This document shows, piece after piece, positions 1 through 8,450 of a DNA stretch of 23,747 bases. Positions within the stretch are counted from its first letter, which is position 1. Each line of letters begins with the position of its first letter. Origin of the DNA: a virus; IMG/VR virus record IMGVR_UViG_3300043775_001227, positions 1-23,747 of that record; one strand, 5' to 3'. The notes beneath the pieces are model-generated. The model was not told the DNA's origin, ran no database searches, and saw nothing but the letters and a program-made list of their open reading frames with translations. Made by a program: the position numbers and the translations under genes.

Positions 1-1959
1 ATCGGCGATGAAACGACCGGCCTCGTTAGAGATGTCACGACGCTTAGCGTTACGGCAAATCAGAAACGGGTCTATTATCAATCCTCGCAGCCAACCGCTC
101 CCGCGAATTCATCCTTTTTTAATGGCGACGTTTGGATCGACTCCGACGACGGCAACAAGCAATATGTGTGGAACGGCTCGTCCTGGACGAACAGTAGCGA
201 TAGTCGGTTTGGAACTATCACTAAAGTTTATCGGCAATCAATACAGCCAGCAGGATCGGTTGTTGGCGACATTTGGTTTGATACTGCTAACAATAATAAA
301 TCCAAATACTGGAATGGTTCTTCTTGGGTAGATACAAGCGATACCAGACTGAATAATATACCGGCGCTATTCAATCAGACCAGCGCTCCAAGCTCAGCCG
401 GGCGAGTTGTCGGAGACTTGTGGTTTGATAGCGATGACGACAACAGACTGTATTTCTGGAATGGGTCTATTTGGGACGACGTTAGCGACGGTCGTATAGA
501 TTATATCACATCGGTATACAGACAGCCTAACCAGCCTACAGGCTCTGTTACAGGCGATGTTTGGTTTGATACAGATGACGGCAACAAGGCGTATTATTGG
601 ACCGGTAGCGCATGGGCTGACACAAGTGATGTCCGTCTAGGAAACATACCGGCAATCATAAGCCAAATTAGCCCTCCGTCTAGTTCGGGCAGAGTAATCG
701 GTGATCTCTGGTTTGATACTGACGATAATAATCGCCAATATATATGGAACGGATCGGCTTGGGACGATGTAAGCGACGGTCGGATTGATCTTATTCCGAC
801 CGTTTACCGTCAGGATGACGAGCCGTCTGGAAGCGTTGTCGGAGACATTTGGTTTGATACAAACGCAAATAATCGAGCCAGATATTGGACAGGAACGGCG
901 TGGGAGGATACGAGCGACACGCGGCTTGGCACAATTCCGGCGATTATATCGGACTCCGCAGAGCCTACCAGCACGGGAAGAAATATCGGAGACATTTGGT
1001 TTGATACAAATGACGGTAATCGACAATACTATTGGAACGGGATAGATTGGGTTGATAAAAGTGATGCGCGGTTTGATACTATACCAACTGTTTATCGGCA
1101 AAGCACATCTCCATCAGGCAAGGTAGTAGGTGATCTTTGGTTTGATACCGGAAATAATAATGCGCCATATTACTGGAGTGGAACAACATGGATTCCGATA
1201 GGTGATAATAATAAAGCAACTGTTGCTTCTGTAACTGATGAAAAAATAGCGAGAGTTAATTCGGACTCCGCTATTGCACGATTGGTTACAACAGCCAGTG
1301 CGGGAACTGCTAGGGTATATGTTCAAGAAACACAGCCCGGCAATACATCTGGCCAGCCAGGGTATCCAAGGCAACGCGGCGACGTTTGGTATAATACCGC
1401 GATTGATCTAGCTACCCTCACTCCGAAATTCGAGCCTTGGGTTTGGGCTCCATCAAGTTCATCTTCTACAGACGACACATGGCGACTCAATACGAATGGC
1501 GCTTATTCGGTTTATATAGGCGCTCTTGCAACCGTTACGCAAAGTTCGAGCGCTGCTTATTCATTAGCCGATCAAGCAAATACAAATGCAAGCACGGCAG
1601 ACGGAAAAGCTGTAGCGGCGCAATCAAAAGCTGATCAGGCGTTCACTAATGCTGGAACTGCTGATGGCAAAGCAGTTGCTGCTCAAAATACTGCCGATAC
1701 AGCAAAGGCTCTTGCGGAGGGTGTAGCTTATCAATGGGTAGTCCAAGGGTCGATTGACGGTGTTCCAGCAGGATCAATCAAGCTGGCTGGCGGAAAATTC
1801 TACAATCAGTCAACCCAGCAATGGGAAACGAGAAGCAACTTTATCGTAGACGCGACACTTATTGTTGGCGTCGCGCAGTCCGTTGCCAAGGCGTCCGACG
1901 GCGTGACGCCGGTCATGAAAATTGACCTAGACGGCGGCACAATCACGATTTCTGACTAA
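1..1959 (+). CDS. Tail tip/fibre-like virion protein, repeat-rich (5' end outside window)
   Basis: The frame is open from base 1, so the N-terminus lies upstream; 652 residues are visible. Residues 42 to about 400 hold eight copies of a 47/49-residue module with the core GD(I/L/V)WFDT, then an acidic/Asn turn, Y(Y/I)WNGS.W and SD.R. A ninth, diverged core (GDVWYNT) is near residue 460. Two Ala-rich 21-residue repeats (ADQA.TNA.TADGKAVAAQ) start at residues 523 and 544 and look helical. The C-terminal region (QWVVQGSIDG, then KIDLDGGTITISD) recalls the end of lambda-J-like or central tail proteins. The repeated aromatic/acidic modules suggest a beta-structured fibre or receptor-facing stalk; this is inference. 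The stop overlaps the next ATG (TAATG), which points to translational coupling. Its A+T content is higher than in the genes at 6400-8400. Virion role is fairly secure; the exact tail position is not. Confidence 0.7.
   Translation: MGDETTGLVRDVTTLSVTANQKRVYYQSSQPTAPANSSFFNGDVWIDSDDGNKQYVWNGSSWTNSSDSRFGTITKVYRQSIQPAGSVVGDIWFDTANNNKSKYWNGSSWVDTSDTRLNNIPALFNQTSAPSSAGRVVGDLWFDSDDDNRLYFWNGSIWDDVSDGRIDYITSVYRQPNQPTGSVTGDVWFDTDDGNKAYYWTGSAWADTSDVRLGNIPAIISQISPPSSSGRVIGDLWFDTDDNNRQYIWNGSAWDDVSDGRIDLIPTVYRQDDEPSGSVVGDIWFDTNANNRARYWTGTAWEDTSDTRLGTIPAIISDSAEPTSTGRNIGDIWFDTNDGNRQYYWNGIDWVDKSDARFDTIPTVYRQSTSPSGKVVGDLWFDTGNNNAPYYWSGTTWIPIGDNNKATVASVTDEKIARVNSDSAIARLVTTASAGTARVYVQETQPGNTSGQPGYPRQRGDVWYNTAIDLATLTPKFEPWVWAPSSSSSTDDTWRLNTNGAYSVYIGALATVTQSSSAAYSLADQANTNASTADGKAVAAQSKADQAFTNAGTADGKAVAAQNTADTAKALAEGVAYQWVVQGSIDGVPAGSIKLAGGKFYNQSTQQWETRSNFIVDATLIVGVAQSVAKASDGVTPVMKIDLDGGTITISD
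124..1206 (+). repeat. Eight-copy coding tandem repeat, alternating 141/147 bp (288-bp dimer)
   Basis: The Gly-Asp codons that open each module begin at bases 124, 265, 412, 553, 700, 841, 988 and 1129. Spacings are 141, 147, 141, 147, 141, 147, 141. The basic unit is therefore a dimer of a 47-residue and a 49-residue module. One module type ends in VYRQ and the other in IP(A).(I/F).Q. The copies are diverged at DNA level but keep GDxWFDT and the YxWNGS core. Confidence 0.9.
1567..1692 (+). repeat. Two 63-bp coding repeats (Ala-rich helical)
   Basis: Two tandem 63-bp units begin at 1567 and 1630. Each encodes 21 residues of the form ADQA.TNA.TADGKAVAAQ, followed by a shorter partial copy. 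The Ala pattern fits a trimeric helical linker in a fibre; that is inference. Confidence 0.75.
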
Positions 1960-2438
1960 TGACAAAGCGCGTTCTCATCGGGAAGTTTCCTGACGGCGGC
2001 TATGGTATGCGGGTATCTGAGCCCGGATATGATGTGACATCAAACCCTGTAAATAATGAAAGGCTTGTATTTAGCTCTGACTGGCAGTCTCTGTTGCCTA
2101 TTCATGCGGTCGGGACAATATCGGTCAATAATTCCACAGCATCGGCAAATTTCGCTGATCTGGGTTATATTCCTCACAGTTCGTCATTAGTGAAAGTTCT
2201 GACATCCGGTTGGCCTTCGGACTGGCAACAGTATGGAACGACAAATAGCATAGTGCGTCCGACCGAAACATATGGAATCGTAGGAAGCACGGTGAATATG
2301 TCTCAATTATATGATTTTGGATATGAGGAGGATGATAACGACAGGCTTCAGATTAATGTGAAAAGCAACATGATAACGGTTTTTAGTAATTTGTCGGTTC
2401 AGGTGTATTACACTATTTATAAATTAGTGGCTTTCTGA
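1959..2438 (+). CDS. Small virion-associated protein (159 aa), paralogue of the next gene's N-terminus
   Basis: I do not recognise a named family. The start overlaps the upstream stop (TAATG) and the stop overlaps the next start (TGATG), so it is embedded in the tail operon. The first 26 residues (RVLIGKFPDGGYGMRVSEPG) match the N-terminus of the next protein (RVIIGKHP..KYGMWVSKPG), showing a shared module. The rest is rich in Ser, Asn, Tyr and Val with predicted beta character. There is no signal peptide or membrane segment. A tail-tip or fibre-associated structural role is inferred from position and shared module only. Confidence 0.6.
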   Translation: MTKRVLIGKFPDGGYGMRVSEPGYDVTSNPVNNERLVFSSDWQSLLPIHAVGTISVNNSTASANFADLGYIPHSSSLVKVLTSGWPSDWQQYGTTNSIVRPTETYGIVGSTVNMSQLYDFGYEEDDNDRLQINVKSNMITVFSNLSVQVYYTIYKLVAF

Positions 2439-3487
2439 TGCCGCGCCGGGTCATCATTGGCAAGCATCCGATCAATTCAAAATATGGTATGTGGGTATCA
2501 AAGCCGGGCGTGGACGCTGCAAGCTCGATTGAAGATGATCTTTTGCTCGACACGACAAAGTTTAATATACAGCCTTTATTAAAAGGAAGCATTACAGGTC
2601 CGGTTCTGACAAAAAATGCTTCAAAATCGAACGAGAAGGGATACGAACAATCATTTTCACCGGCTACGCCCAGTGATGGTCAGATTTGCTATGAATACGA
2701 CATATTATTCGGTGTGGATTACGGATTTATTCCGGCTTGCTTTGTAACATATAGCTCGACAGAGGGTGGCGAGCCATATCCTGCGGTATTGGTCAAAAGT
2801 GATCGGCTGACGTTACAATATTGGAGGCAGCATCAGTCATATTATACTGGTCAGTTCCAGCAAGGTGGTTTTACAATTTATCAGTTTAATGCAAACGCGG
2901 CTCCGTCCACATATCAGTTTGCGACCACAATTCATTATACAGTTTTCAATCAGCCCATAACAGATACGTATCCAACAGGTTCTGCGTCTGGCATAGATAG
3001 AGTGATCCTCTCCAAGGATAAAATAAAGATTTCAAGAGACGGTTATGATGTAAATACATCAACCGCTCCGCAGACATCGTTCAATGTTGATTTTAATTCC
3101 GCCGACAGCAACCAGCGCAAATATAGTGGCGTATTTATGCGCGGAACGGCTCGAACAGATACGGGAACATGGAGTTCAGTTCAGATTTCAAACAGGTTAA
3201 TGTCGGGAACGCAAATAGTCACCCGGAAATATATGACGATTCCGTTTGGGAAAACATTTTCTAGTCCGCCTCAAATACTTTATGCAATCAGACATTTAAA
3301 TAATTTATCAGCAGGAGCGTATCAACGCTATTCGGCAATAAGAGCGGTTACAGGCGGAACAATCGGAACGGTTGTTTGGGTCTCTGCATCAACGACAGAA
3401 CTCACACTCCGCGTCGATTACAACACATTTGGAACGGCTGTTGGAAATAAAGACTGGGAATTTTCCTACGTCGTCTTTCAAGCATAG
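2438..3487 (+). CDS. Tail-associated virion protein with duplicated N-terminal module (349 aa)
   Basis: It starts inside the upstream stop (TGATG). Residues 4-25 carry the RVIIGK...YGM.VS.PG module seen in the preceding gene. A degenerate second copy occurs mid-protein near residue 188 (RVILSKDKIKISRDGYDV), so the protein seems to be two related halves, each a short module followed by a beta-rich domain. There is no catalytic motif. The gene is AT-rich like its two left neighbours and unlike the genes to its right. A distal tail or receptor-facing role is likely from position, but no function can be stated from sequence. Confidence 0.6.
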   Translation: MPRRVIIGKHPINSKYGMWVSKPGVDAASSIEDDLLLDTTKFNIQPLLKGSITGPVLTKNASKSNEKGYEQSFSPATPSDGQICYEYDILFGVDYGFIPACFVTYSSTEGGEPYPAVLVKSDRLTLQYWRQHQSYYTGQFQQGGFTIYQFNANAAPSTYQFATTIHYTVFNQPITDTYPTGSASGIDRVILSKDKIKISRDGYDVNTSTAPQTSFNVDFNSADSNQRKYSGVFMRGTARTDTGTWSSVQISNRLMSGTQIVTRKYMTIPFGKTFSSPPQILYAIRHLNNLSAGAYQRYSAIRAVTGGTIGTVVWVSASTTELTLRVDYNTFGTAVGNKDWEFSYVVFQA

Positions 3488-3496
3488 GTCATCGAC

Positions 3497-4564
3497 ATGA
3501 ACATGAGTCTTATCGCCAACGCTATCGCCGCGCGGAACGCAGACGCTGCGGCGAGAGACGCGCAATCTACCATTATGGCCGGTCAGGATCGCTCTCTGGC
3601 GGCTCTTGGACAGGGTTATAATACGGCGCGCGGAGACATTACGGGCGCGAACACGTCGGCTATCAACGCCATCAATCAGGGCGGCACGGCAGCGCAGGGT
3701 TTCTTTGATCAGGGCCTTGATCGGTCGCTGTCGGCTCTGAGTGGCGGCTTTGATCGGGCATTTGGTGCGATGGATCGCGGATACTCGGATGCGACGGGTG
3801 CGGTCAATCGCGGGATCGACGTAAACCAGCCGTTCTATAATACCGGCGTTTCGGCTAATACGATGTATGGAAACGCGCTTGGCCTCGGCGGCGCGGGCGG
3901 CAACGAAGCGGCTGTTGCTGCCTATAAGGCAAGCCCTGGCTATCAGAATGCCGTTAATTCTGCGGTTGACACGATAGCGCGCAGAGCCTCGGCGCTTGGC
4001 GGAGTTGGTGGTAATGCGCTATCCGCCATCGGTGATTCCGTCGGTAAATTAGCTCTCGATGATTATGGTAGCTGGCTTAACCGTCTTTCTGGCGTGTCTG
4101 CGGCTGGTCAGAACGCCGCTGGCAATATGCAGAGCGGCTTTAATACGCTTGGGTCGGTCGCCAATAATTACGGGAACAACACGGCAAATCTCGCTACGAA
4201 CCTTGGCACGAATACCGCCAATCTTTACGGCAGCTACGGAACGAACTCCGCCAATCTCGCCAATAACAACGCGGGAAATATCGCGAACATTTTCGGCAAT
4301 CAGGGAACGGCTCTCGGTAGCCTTGCGACGGGCTTCGGCACAAATCAGGCGAACGTCATTACTGGCGCGGCGAACAATTCGGCTGAAGCTGGCCTTCGTG
4401 GCGTTCAGCTTGGGAACGAGGCGTTTACGAGCGGCGCGGCGGCTTTGGATGCCCAGAACAACGCGGCGCAGAACAGGCGAACGGCGCTTGTCGGCGGAAT
4501 TCTTGGCGCGCTCGGCGGCGTCGGGTCAGGGTTTGCGACTGGCTATGGGATGAGGGCTCGATAA
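3497..4564 (+). CDS. Gly/Ala/Asn-rich candidate internal (ejection) virion protein, 355 aa
   Basis: Composition is dominated by Ala, Gly and Asn. Residues about 220-300 form an imperfect repeat of about 11 residues around (N/G)NxxANL (for example GTNTANLYGSYGTNSANL). The C-terminus ends in a Gly-rich hydrophobic stretch (GGILGALGGVGSGFATGYG) that could insert in a membrane. Such low-complexity, glycine-zipper proteins are typical of phage internal or DNA-transfer proteins. It directly precedes a gene with a muramidase-like domain and another Gly-zipper protein, a trio reminiscent of podoviral ejection proteins. The ATG at 3497 has no clear Shine-Dalgarno; the ATG at 3503 is an alternative. 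The stop abuts the next ATG. Confidence 0.6.
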   Translation: MNMSLIANAIAARNADAAARDAQSTIMAGQDRSLAALGQGYNTARGDITGANTSAINAINQGGTAAQGFFDQGLDRSLSALSGGFDRAFGAMDRGYSDATGAVNRGIDVNQPFYNTGVSANTMYGNALGLGGAGGNEAAVAAYKASPGYQNAVNSAVDTIARRASALGGVGGNALSAIGDSVGKLALDDYGSWLNRLSGVSAAGQNAAGNMQSGFNTLGSVANNYGNNTANLATNLGTNTANLYGSYGTNSANLANNNAGNIANIFGNQGTALGSLATGFGTNQANVITGAANNSAEAGLRGVQLGNEAFTSGAAALDAQNNAAQNRRTALVGGILGALGGVGSGFATGYGMRAR

Positions 4565-6145
4565 ATGGTTGCATTCACCGGCTGGTCGAACGAAGGCGTC
4601 AATTCCCTCGCCAATAGCCTTTCCGGCCTTGGCCAGAGCTTTGGCAATGCGTATCTGAAAAATCAGCAGATGCAGCAAGAGCGTGAGCTTTTGTCTGACT
4701 TTGGCAAAAAATACACATCTGGCGATTTCGAAGGCGCAATGCAGTCGGCTATTGCGATGGGCAAGCCGGAACTCGCAATCGACATCAAGAGCAAAATTGA
4801 TCAGCAGGCGGCTGATAGTCTGGCGATGGCTCCGATCTCAGGCGTTGGCGCGTCGCCTTTGGCTGCGGTTTCAAACCCGAATGATCCTCGCGGTATTCGT
4901 AACCTCAATCCCGGAAATATACAGGATGGCGACTTTGCCAAATCGCAGCCCGGTTATGTTGGGTCGGACGGTCGATTTGCCAAATTCGACACGATGGAAC
5001 ATGGAGCCGCTGCAAACGCTTCGCTGTTGCAGAATTATGCCAATAAGGGCCTAAACACGGTCGAAGGCATTATTTCACGCTATGCGCCGCCAAGCGAAAA
5101 TAACACCAAAAACTATATATTGAATGTGGCGCACGATATAGGCGTTGATCCGCGACAGCCTCTTAATCTTAATGATCCTGCTGTTATGGGTAAGCTACAG
5201 CAGTCAATATTTAAGATTGAGAATGGGCAGAACGTCAACCTTGGCGGACAGCCGCAGCGCGTTCAGGTTGCAGACGCCTCCGGCGCGATCCCGCAGAGCG
5301 CAAATGTCGATGCTTTAATCAAAAAGCGTGACAACATTGTTCGCGGTCTCTCAATGCCGGGTATCAGCAATAACGCGAGGCAATCCCTATCGGCGCAGTT
5401 GCAGGTCGTAAACAGCGACATTGAGCGGGCCGATAAAGTTTCGCAGCAACCGGGAATGCGGGTTCAGGCCGAGGCGGATCAGCGCGCGGTTTTGGCTGAC
5501 CGTTACAACTTAACCGGAGAAGCAAAACAGCAATTTGTCCTGACAGGAAAGCTGCCAAAAGAAGATCAGCAGCTTACGGCGGGTGATAGAGACGCAATCC
5601 GCACCGCCGATGAGAATATTCAGGCGGCAAACAGTGTAATCGGCGCACTGACTCAGGCAAAGTCATTGAGTAAACAAGCCTGGGGCTTCCCAGGAGCCGG
5701 TGTCGCAGCAAAGGCTGGCTCTTTAGCCGGTAACGAAACAGCAATAGCGACGACTGAGCTTGATAATATGATCAGCGGTCAGGCGCTCGACTCATTGCGC
5801 GCGATCTTTGGCGGAAACCCGACTGAGGGTGAGCGCAAAATCCTGCTTGATATTCAGGGCTCATCGTCACAACCCGACGCAGTTCGTCAGAAGATATTTG
5901 ACCGGGCTATTTCTGCGGCCCAGAGGCGGTTGCAGTTTAATCAGGATCGAGCAAACGAACTGCGCGGCGGAACCTATTACAAGCCGCGCGATGGCTCGCA
6001 GCCGCAAGGCTCCGGCAACGTCACAGCCGCAAAGCCTATCCCGTCAAATATCCTCGAAGAAGCGCGTGCCGCGATCCCTCGGAAGGGTCGGGAGGCTGTC
6101 ATCAATCTCTTGCGTCAGCAAGGGTTCGATACGAGCGGGCTCTAG
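4565..6145 (+). CDS. Ejection/internal virion protein with muramidase-like domain (526 aa)
   Basis: The ATG follows the upstream stop without a gap. Residues about 108-225 contain RGIRNLNPGNIQDG, DGRFAKFDT, GLNTVEGIISRYAPP and an NY..NVA.D.GV stretch. This set is known from phage virion proteins often annotated as structural lysozymes or lytic transglycosylase-like. The remainder is long, polar and helical (Gln/Ala-rich, about residues 235-520) with no signal peptide, as expected for a packaged protein. The likely role is local peptidoglycan opening during DNA entry, with the helical part forming the ejection conduit. The hydrolase assignment rests on motif memory; I cannot name the catalytic residue with certainty. 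Confidence 0.65.
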   Translation: MVAFTGWSNEGVNSLANSLSGLGQSFGNAYLKNQQMQQERELLSDFGKKYTSGDFEGAMQSAIAMGKPELAIDIKSKIDQQAADSLAMAPISGVGASPLAAVSNPNDPRGIRNLNPGNIQDGDFAKSQPGYVGSDGRFAKFDTMEHGAAANASLLQNYANKGLNTVEGIISRYAPPSENNTKNYILNVAHDIGVDPRQPLNLNDPAVMGKLQQSIFKIENGQNVNLGGQPQRVQVADASGAIPQSANVDALIKKRDNIVRGLSMPGISNNARQSLSAQLQVVNSDIERADKVSQQPGMRVQAEADQRAVLADRYNLTGEAKQQFVLTGKLPKEDQQLTAGDRDAIRTADENIQAANSVIGALTQAKSLSKQAWGFPGAGVAAKAGSLAGNETAIATTELDNMISGQALDSLRAIFGGNPTEGERKILLDIQGSSSQPDAVRQKIFDRAISAAQRRLQFNQDRANELRGGTYYKPRDGSQPQGSGNVTAAKPIPSNILEEARAAIPRKGREAVINLLRQQGFDTSGL

Positions 6146-6409
6146 TTTCTCGTCGAGGCTTTGGAAAAGTTCAATTTCATTAAAAAGGCAACACGCTGAG
6201 TAGATGGCGTGGCTCCAGAACGGAAACACGGTGAACCCGGCAACCACGAAATAAAAGTTCGCCGCGTTTTCGTAAGTCGCTGAAATACCGATCATCGACA
6301 GACCTTTAATGGCTGCTTCAAACGCAAGCCATCCCAACGCCACGTACACAGCAATCTCAAACATACGAGTGACGATCCAGATGGGAATGTTTGACGCTTT
6401 ACCTGACAT
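6044..6409 (-). CDS. Antisense small membrane protein (121 aa) inside the late operon
   Basis: This leftward frame fills the only sizeable gap between rightward late genes (6146-6380), overlapping the 3' end of one neighbour and the 5' end of the other. It encodes about three hydrophobic segments (MFEIAVYVALGWLAFEAAI, IGISATY, FYFVVAGFTVFPFWSHAIY) and a charged cytoplasmic-looking tail (LDEKLEPARIEPLL). A GAGGA Shine-Dalgarno lies at 6419-6423, nine bases before the ATG. There is a TTGACG further upstream but no good -10 that I can see. No family recognised. The hydrophobic pattern and RBS argue for a real gene, perhaps a lysogenic-conversion or exclusion gene expressed separately from the late operon; that role is speculative. 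Confidence 0.55.
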   Translation of the reverse strand: MSGKASNIPIWIVTRMFEIAVYVALGWLAFEAAIKGLSMIGISATYENAANFYFVVAGFTVFPFWSHAIYSACCLFNEIELFQSLDEKLEPARIEPLLTQEIDDSLPTLPRDRGTRFFEDI

Positions 6410-8438
6410 CGATCCGAATCCTCAGAAAAAGTCCGTCAAATCGTCAGGCATGTTTGAGGTTTTGCCCGATGTTGCGCCGAACCCGCGCGGTCAAGTCTGG
6501 CCTCCGCAGGTGGATTTTGAACCTACTACCGACGCCGAGAAGAAGCTAGCTGGCGAACTGCGGAACGTAGCCGACCGGGAGCTTCTTTCCATGGCTGGCG
6601 CGGAAAGCCCAGCTTACGCTGCAACCACGCAGTTTGCCAACACCATTGGCCTCAATATTCCGCGAAATCTTGCCGCCGCCATCCGGGCGGCTGGATCGGA
6701 CGAGCGAACCTTCCAGCAGGAATACGACTACCTCAAAAATGTAGACGAAGCGGCGGCCCGACAAAGCCCGCGCGCGGCGGTCGCAGGTATGGTCGGCGGT
6801 GCGCTAGGGCAGGGCTTGGCGCTGGCTCCGGCGGCTGCAACGTCGATGGCTGGACGGGCCATCCAAGGCGCTGCAATGGGCGCAGGGCTCGGTTACGCAT
6901 CTGAGGCGCTGGATAGCAAAGACCCGACAAAAGCCGCACAGGCAGCCGGTTTTGGCGCTTTGGGCGGCGGTCTTGGCGTTCCGGTCGTTGAGGGCGCGGG
7001 CGCGGCGCTCGGAGCGGTCGCCCGTCCTTTCATAAACACCGCCAGCGGGCTCATTAACCCGGAAAGAGAGGCGGCCCGCCGTGTTGGTGCGGGACTGGCC
7101 GCCGACTTTGGCATGGGCGGCGAGAACCTGACGGCTGCGGAAGCCGCTGGAGCCGGGCGCAGAGGTCAGGAACTGGTCGTAGCCGACTTTGGCGGCGAGA
7201 CGACCCGCGCTTTGGCCAGATCGGCGGCCAACACGTCGCCGGAGGCCCGGATGGCGCTTGGCGATGTCATTGAGCGCCGGTTTTCGACACAGGGCGACCG
7301 GTCGAGCGATTTCATCAATTCGCTTGGCTCCGGGCAGTCCGCCGTCAATACCCTCGACCAGTTGCAGACGGCGGCGCGGGCGGCCAACAAACCGGCATAC
7401 GCGCGAGCCTATAGCGATCCTGCCGGGCAGGCGGTCTGGAACGAAAATCTGGCCGATCTGATGCAGGCTCCGGCGGTTCAGGACGCGATCCGGGCCACAA
7501 TGAAGACCGGCGCGAACAAGGCTGCCGCGCAAGGCTTTAAGGCTCCTAGAAATCCGTTCGTAGAAGACGCGAACGGCAATTTCGTCCTTCGCACGAACCC
7601 GGATGGCTCTACGGCAGTCCCGAATATTCAGTTCTGGGATTACGTCCAGCGCGATCTCCGCGACGCACAGGAAACGCTCGCCCGTCAGGGCGCGAAAGGC
7701 GCATCCAGCGACATCAAGGTTTTGCGAGACCAGCTTAATAGCGTTCTCGATACGACTGTCCCTGAGTTTGGAAAGGCGAGGGCGGGCGCTGCAAGGTTCT
7801 TTGGCGCAGAAGATGCGCTTGAAGCCGGGCAGAAGTTCGTCAAGTCGAAGCTCGACAATGCGGCAGCGGCAAAAGAACTTGCCAAAATGTCGAAAGCCGA
7901 ACGCGACCTGTTCGCCGAAGGCTTTATCTCCGAAATGGTCAACGACGTTCGCAACATTGGCGACCGTCAAACAGTCATCAATAAAATCTACAATACGCCA
8001 AACGCTCGTCAGCGCGTCAACATGGCGCTTGGCTCGCAGCGGGCAAAAGAGCTTGAAGCGTTTCTGCATGTTGAGACTATCGCCGACCGGCTCAGAAATG
8101 CCGTTGGAGCTAACTCAACAACGGCGAGACAGCTTGCAGAAATGGGTCTTGCTGGCGGCGGAAGCGGCGCGTTGCTTGGCGCGGGCGCAGGCTATGCAAG
8201 CGGTCAGGATGTTTCGACGGGTGCCATTGCAGGAGCTTTGTTCCAGCGTGGCGCAACCAAGATTGATGCTCGCGTCGCCAGAAAAGTCGGCGAACTTCTC
8301 GCATCAAATAATCCCGCTGATTTTCAGAAGATCGTGCAAACGGCAATCAAAAACCCATCGGTCATGCGGGCGCTTAAAACATTTAATCTCAAGTCGATTA
8401 GCTCGGCCTCCGGCGCAGCATCGGAAGAACGCCAATAA
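6381..8438 (+). CDS. Large internal/DNA-ejection virion protein (about 685 aa)
   Basis: The frame is open from 6309, but the protein-like start is MGMFDALPDIDPNP at 6381 (or the ATG at 6387). The motif MF(D/E).LPD..PNP is duplicated within the first 30 residues. Two glycine-zipper hydrophobic regions are present, one near residues 135-215 (GMVGGALGQGLALAP, GAALGAVARP) and one near 590-630 (GGGSGALLGAGAGYASG). The middle is helical with many Ala, Arg and Gln. This resembles large ejection proteins that insert into the cell envelope. The gene is notably GC-rich (42 of 60 bases G+C at 7081-7140). It is the third of three candidate ejection proteins. Long frames seen in other phases here are by-products of this composition. 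Confidence 0.65.
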   Translation: MGMFDALPDIDPNPQKKSVKSSGMFEVLPDVAPNPRGQVWPPQVDFEPTTDAEKKLAGELRNVADRELLSMAGAESPAYAATTQFANTIGLNIPRNLAAAIRAAGSDERTFQQEYDYLKNVDEAAARQSPRAAVAGMVGGALGQGLALAPAAATSMAGRAIQGAAMGAGLGYASEALDSKDPTKAAQAAGFGALGGGLGVPVVEGAGAALGAVARPFINTASGLINPEREAARRVGAGLAADFGMGGENLTAAEAAGAGRRGQELVVADFGGETTRALARSAANTSPEARMALGDVIERRFSTQGDRSSDFINSLGSGQSAVNTLDQLQTAARAANKPAYARAYSDPAGQAVWNENLADLMQAPAVQDAIRATMKTGANKAAAQGFKAPRNPFVEDANGNFVLRTNPDGSTAVPNIQFWDYVQRDLRDAQETLARQGAKGASSDIKVLRDQLNSVLDTTVPEFGKARAGAARFFGAEDALEAGQKFVKSKLDNAAAAKELAKMSKAERDLFAEGFISEMVNDVRNIGDRQTVINKIYNTPNARQRVNMALGSQRAKELEAFLHVETIADRLRNAVGANSTTARQLAEMGLAGGGSGALLGAGAGYASGQDVSTGAIAGALFQRGATKIDARVARKVGELLASNNPADFQKIVQTAIKNPSVMRALKTFNLKSISSASGAASEERQ

Positions 8439-8450
8439 ACAGGATCAAAC

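Noticed and set aside
637-1101. 154-residue leftward frame over the tail repeats
   Set aside because: It arises from the periodic repeats on the opposite strand. Its own sequence repeats with the same period and has no independent signal.
124-1206. CRISPR-like regular spacing
   Set aside because: The period is 141/147 bp, in frame and coding, with diverged copies. There are no short identical repeats with unique spacers.
6804-8069. 421-residue leftward frame
   Set aside because: It lies wholly antisense to the ejection protein gene in a GC-rich region. It has an Arg/Cys-rich composition with no domain or RBS.
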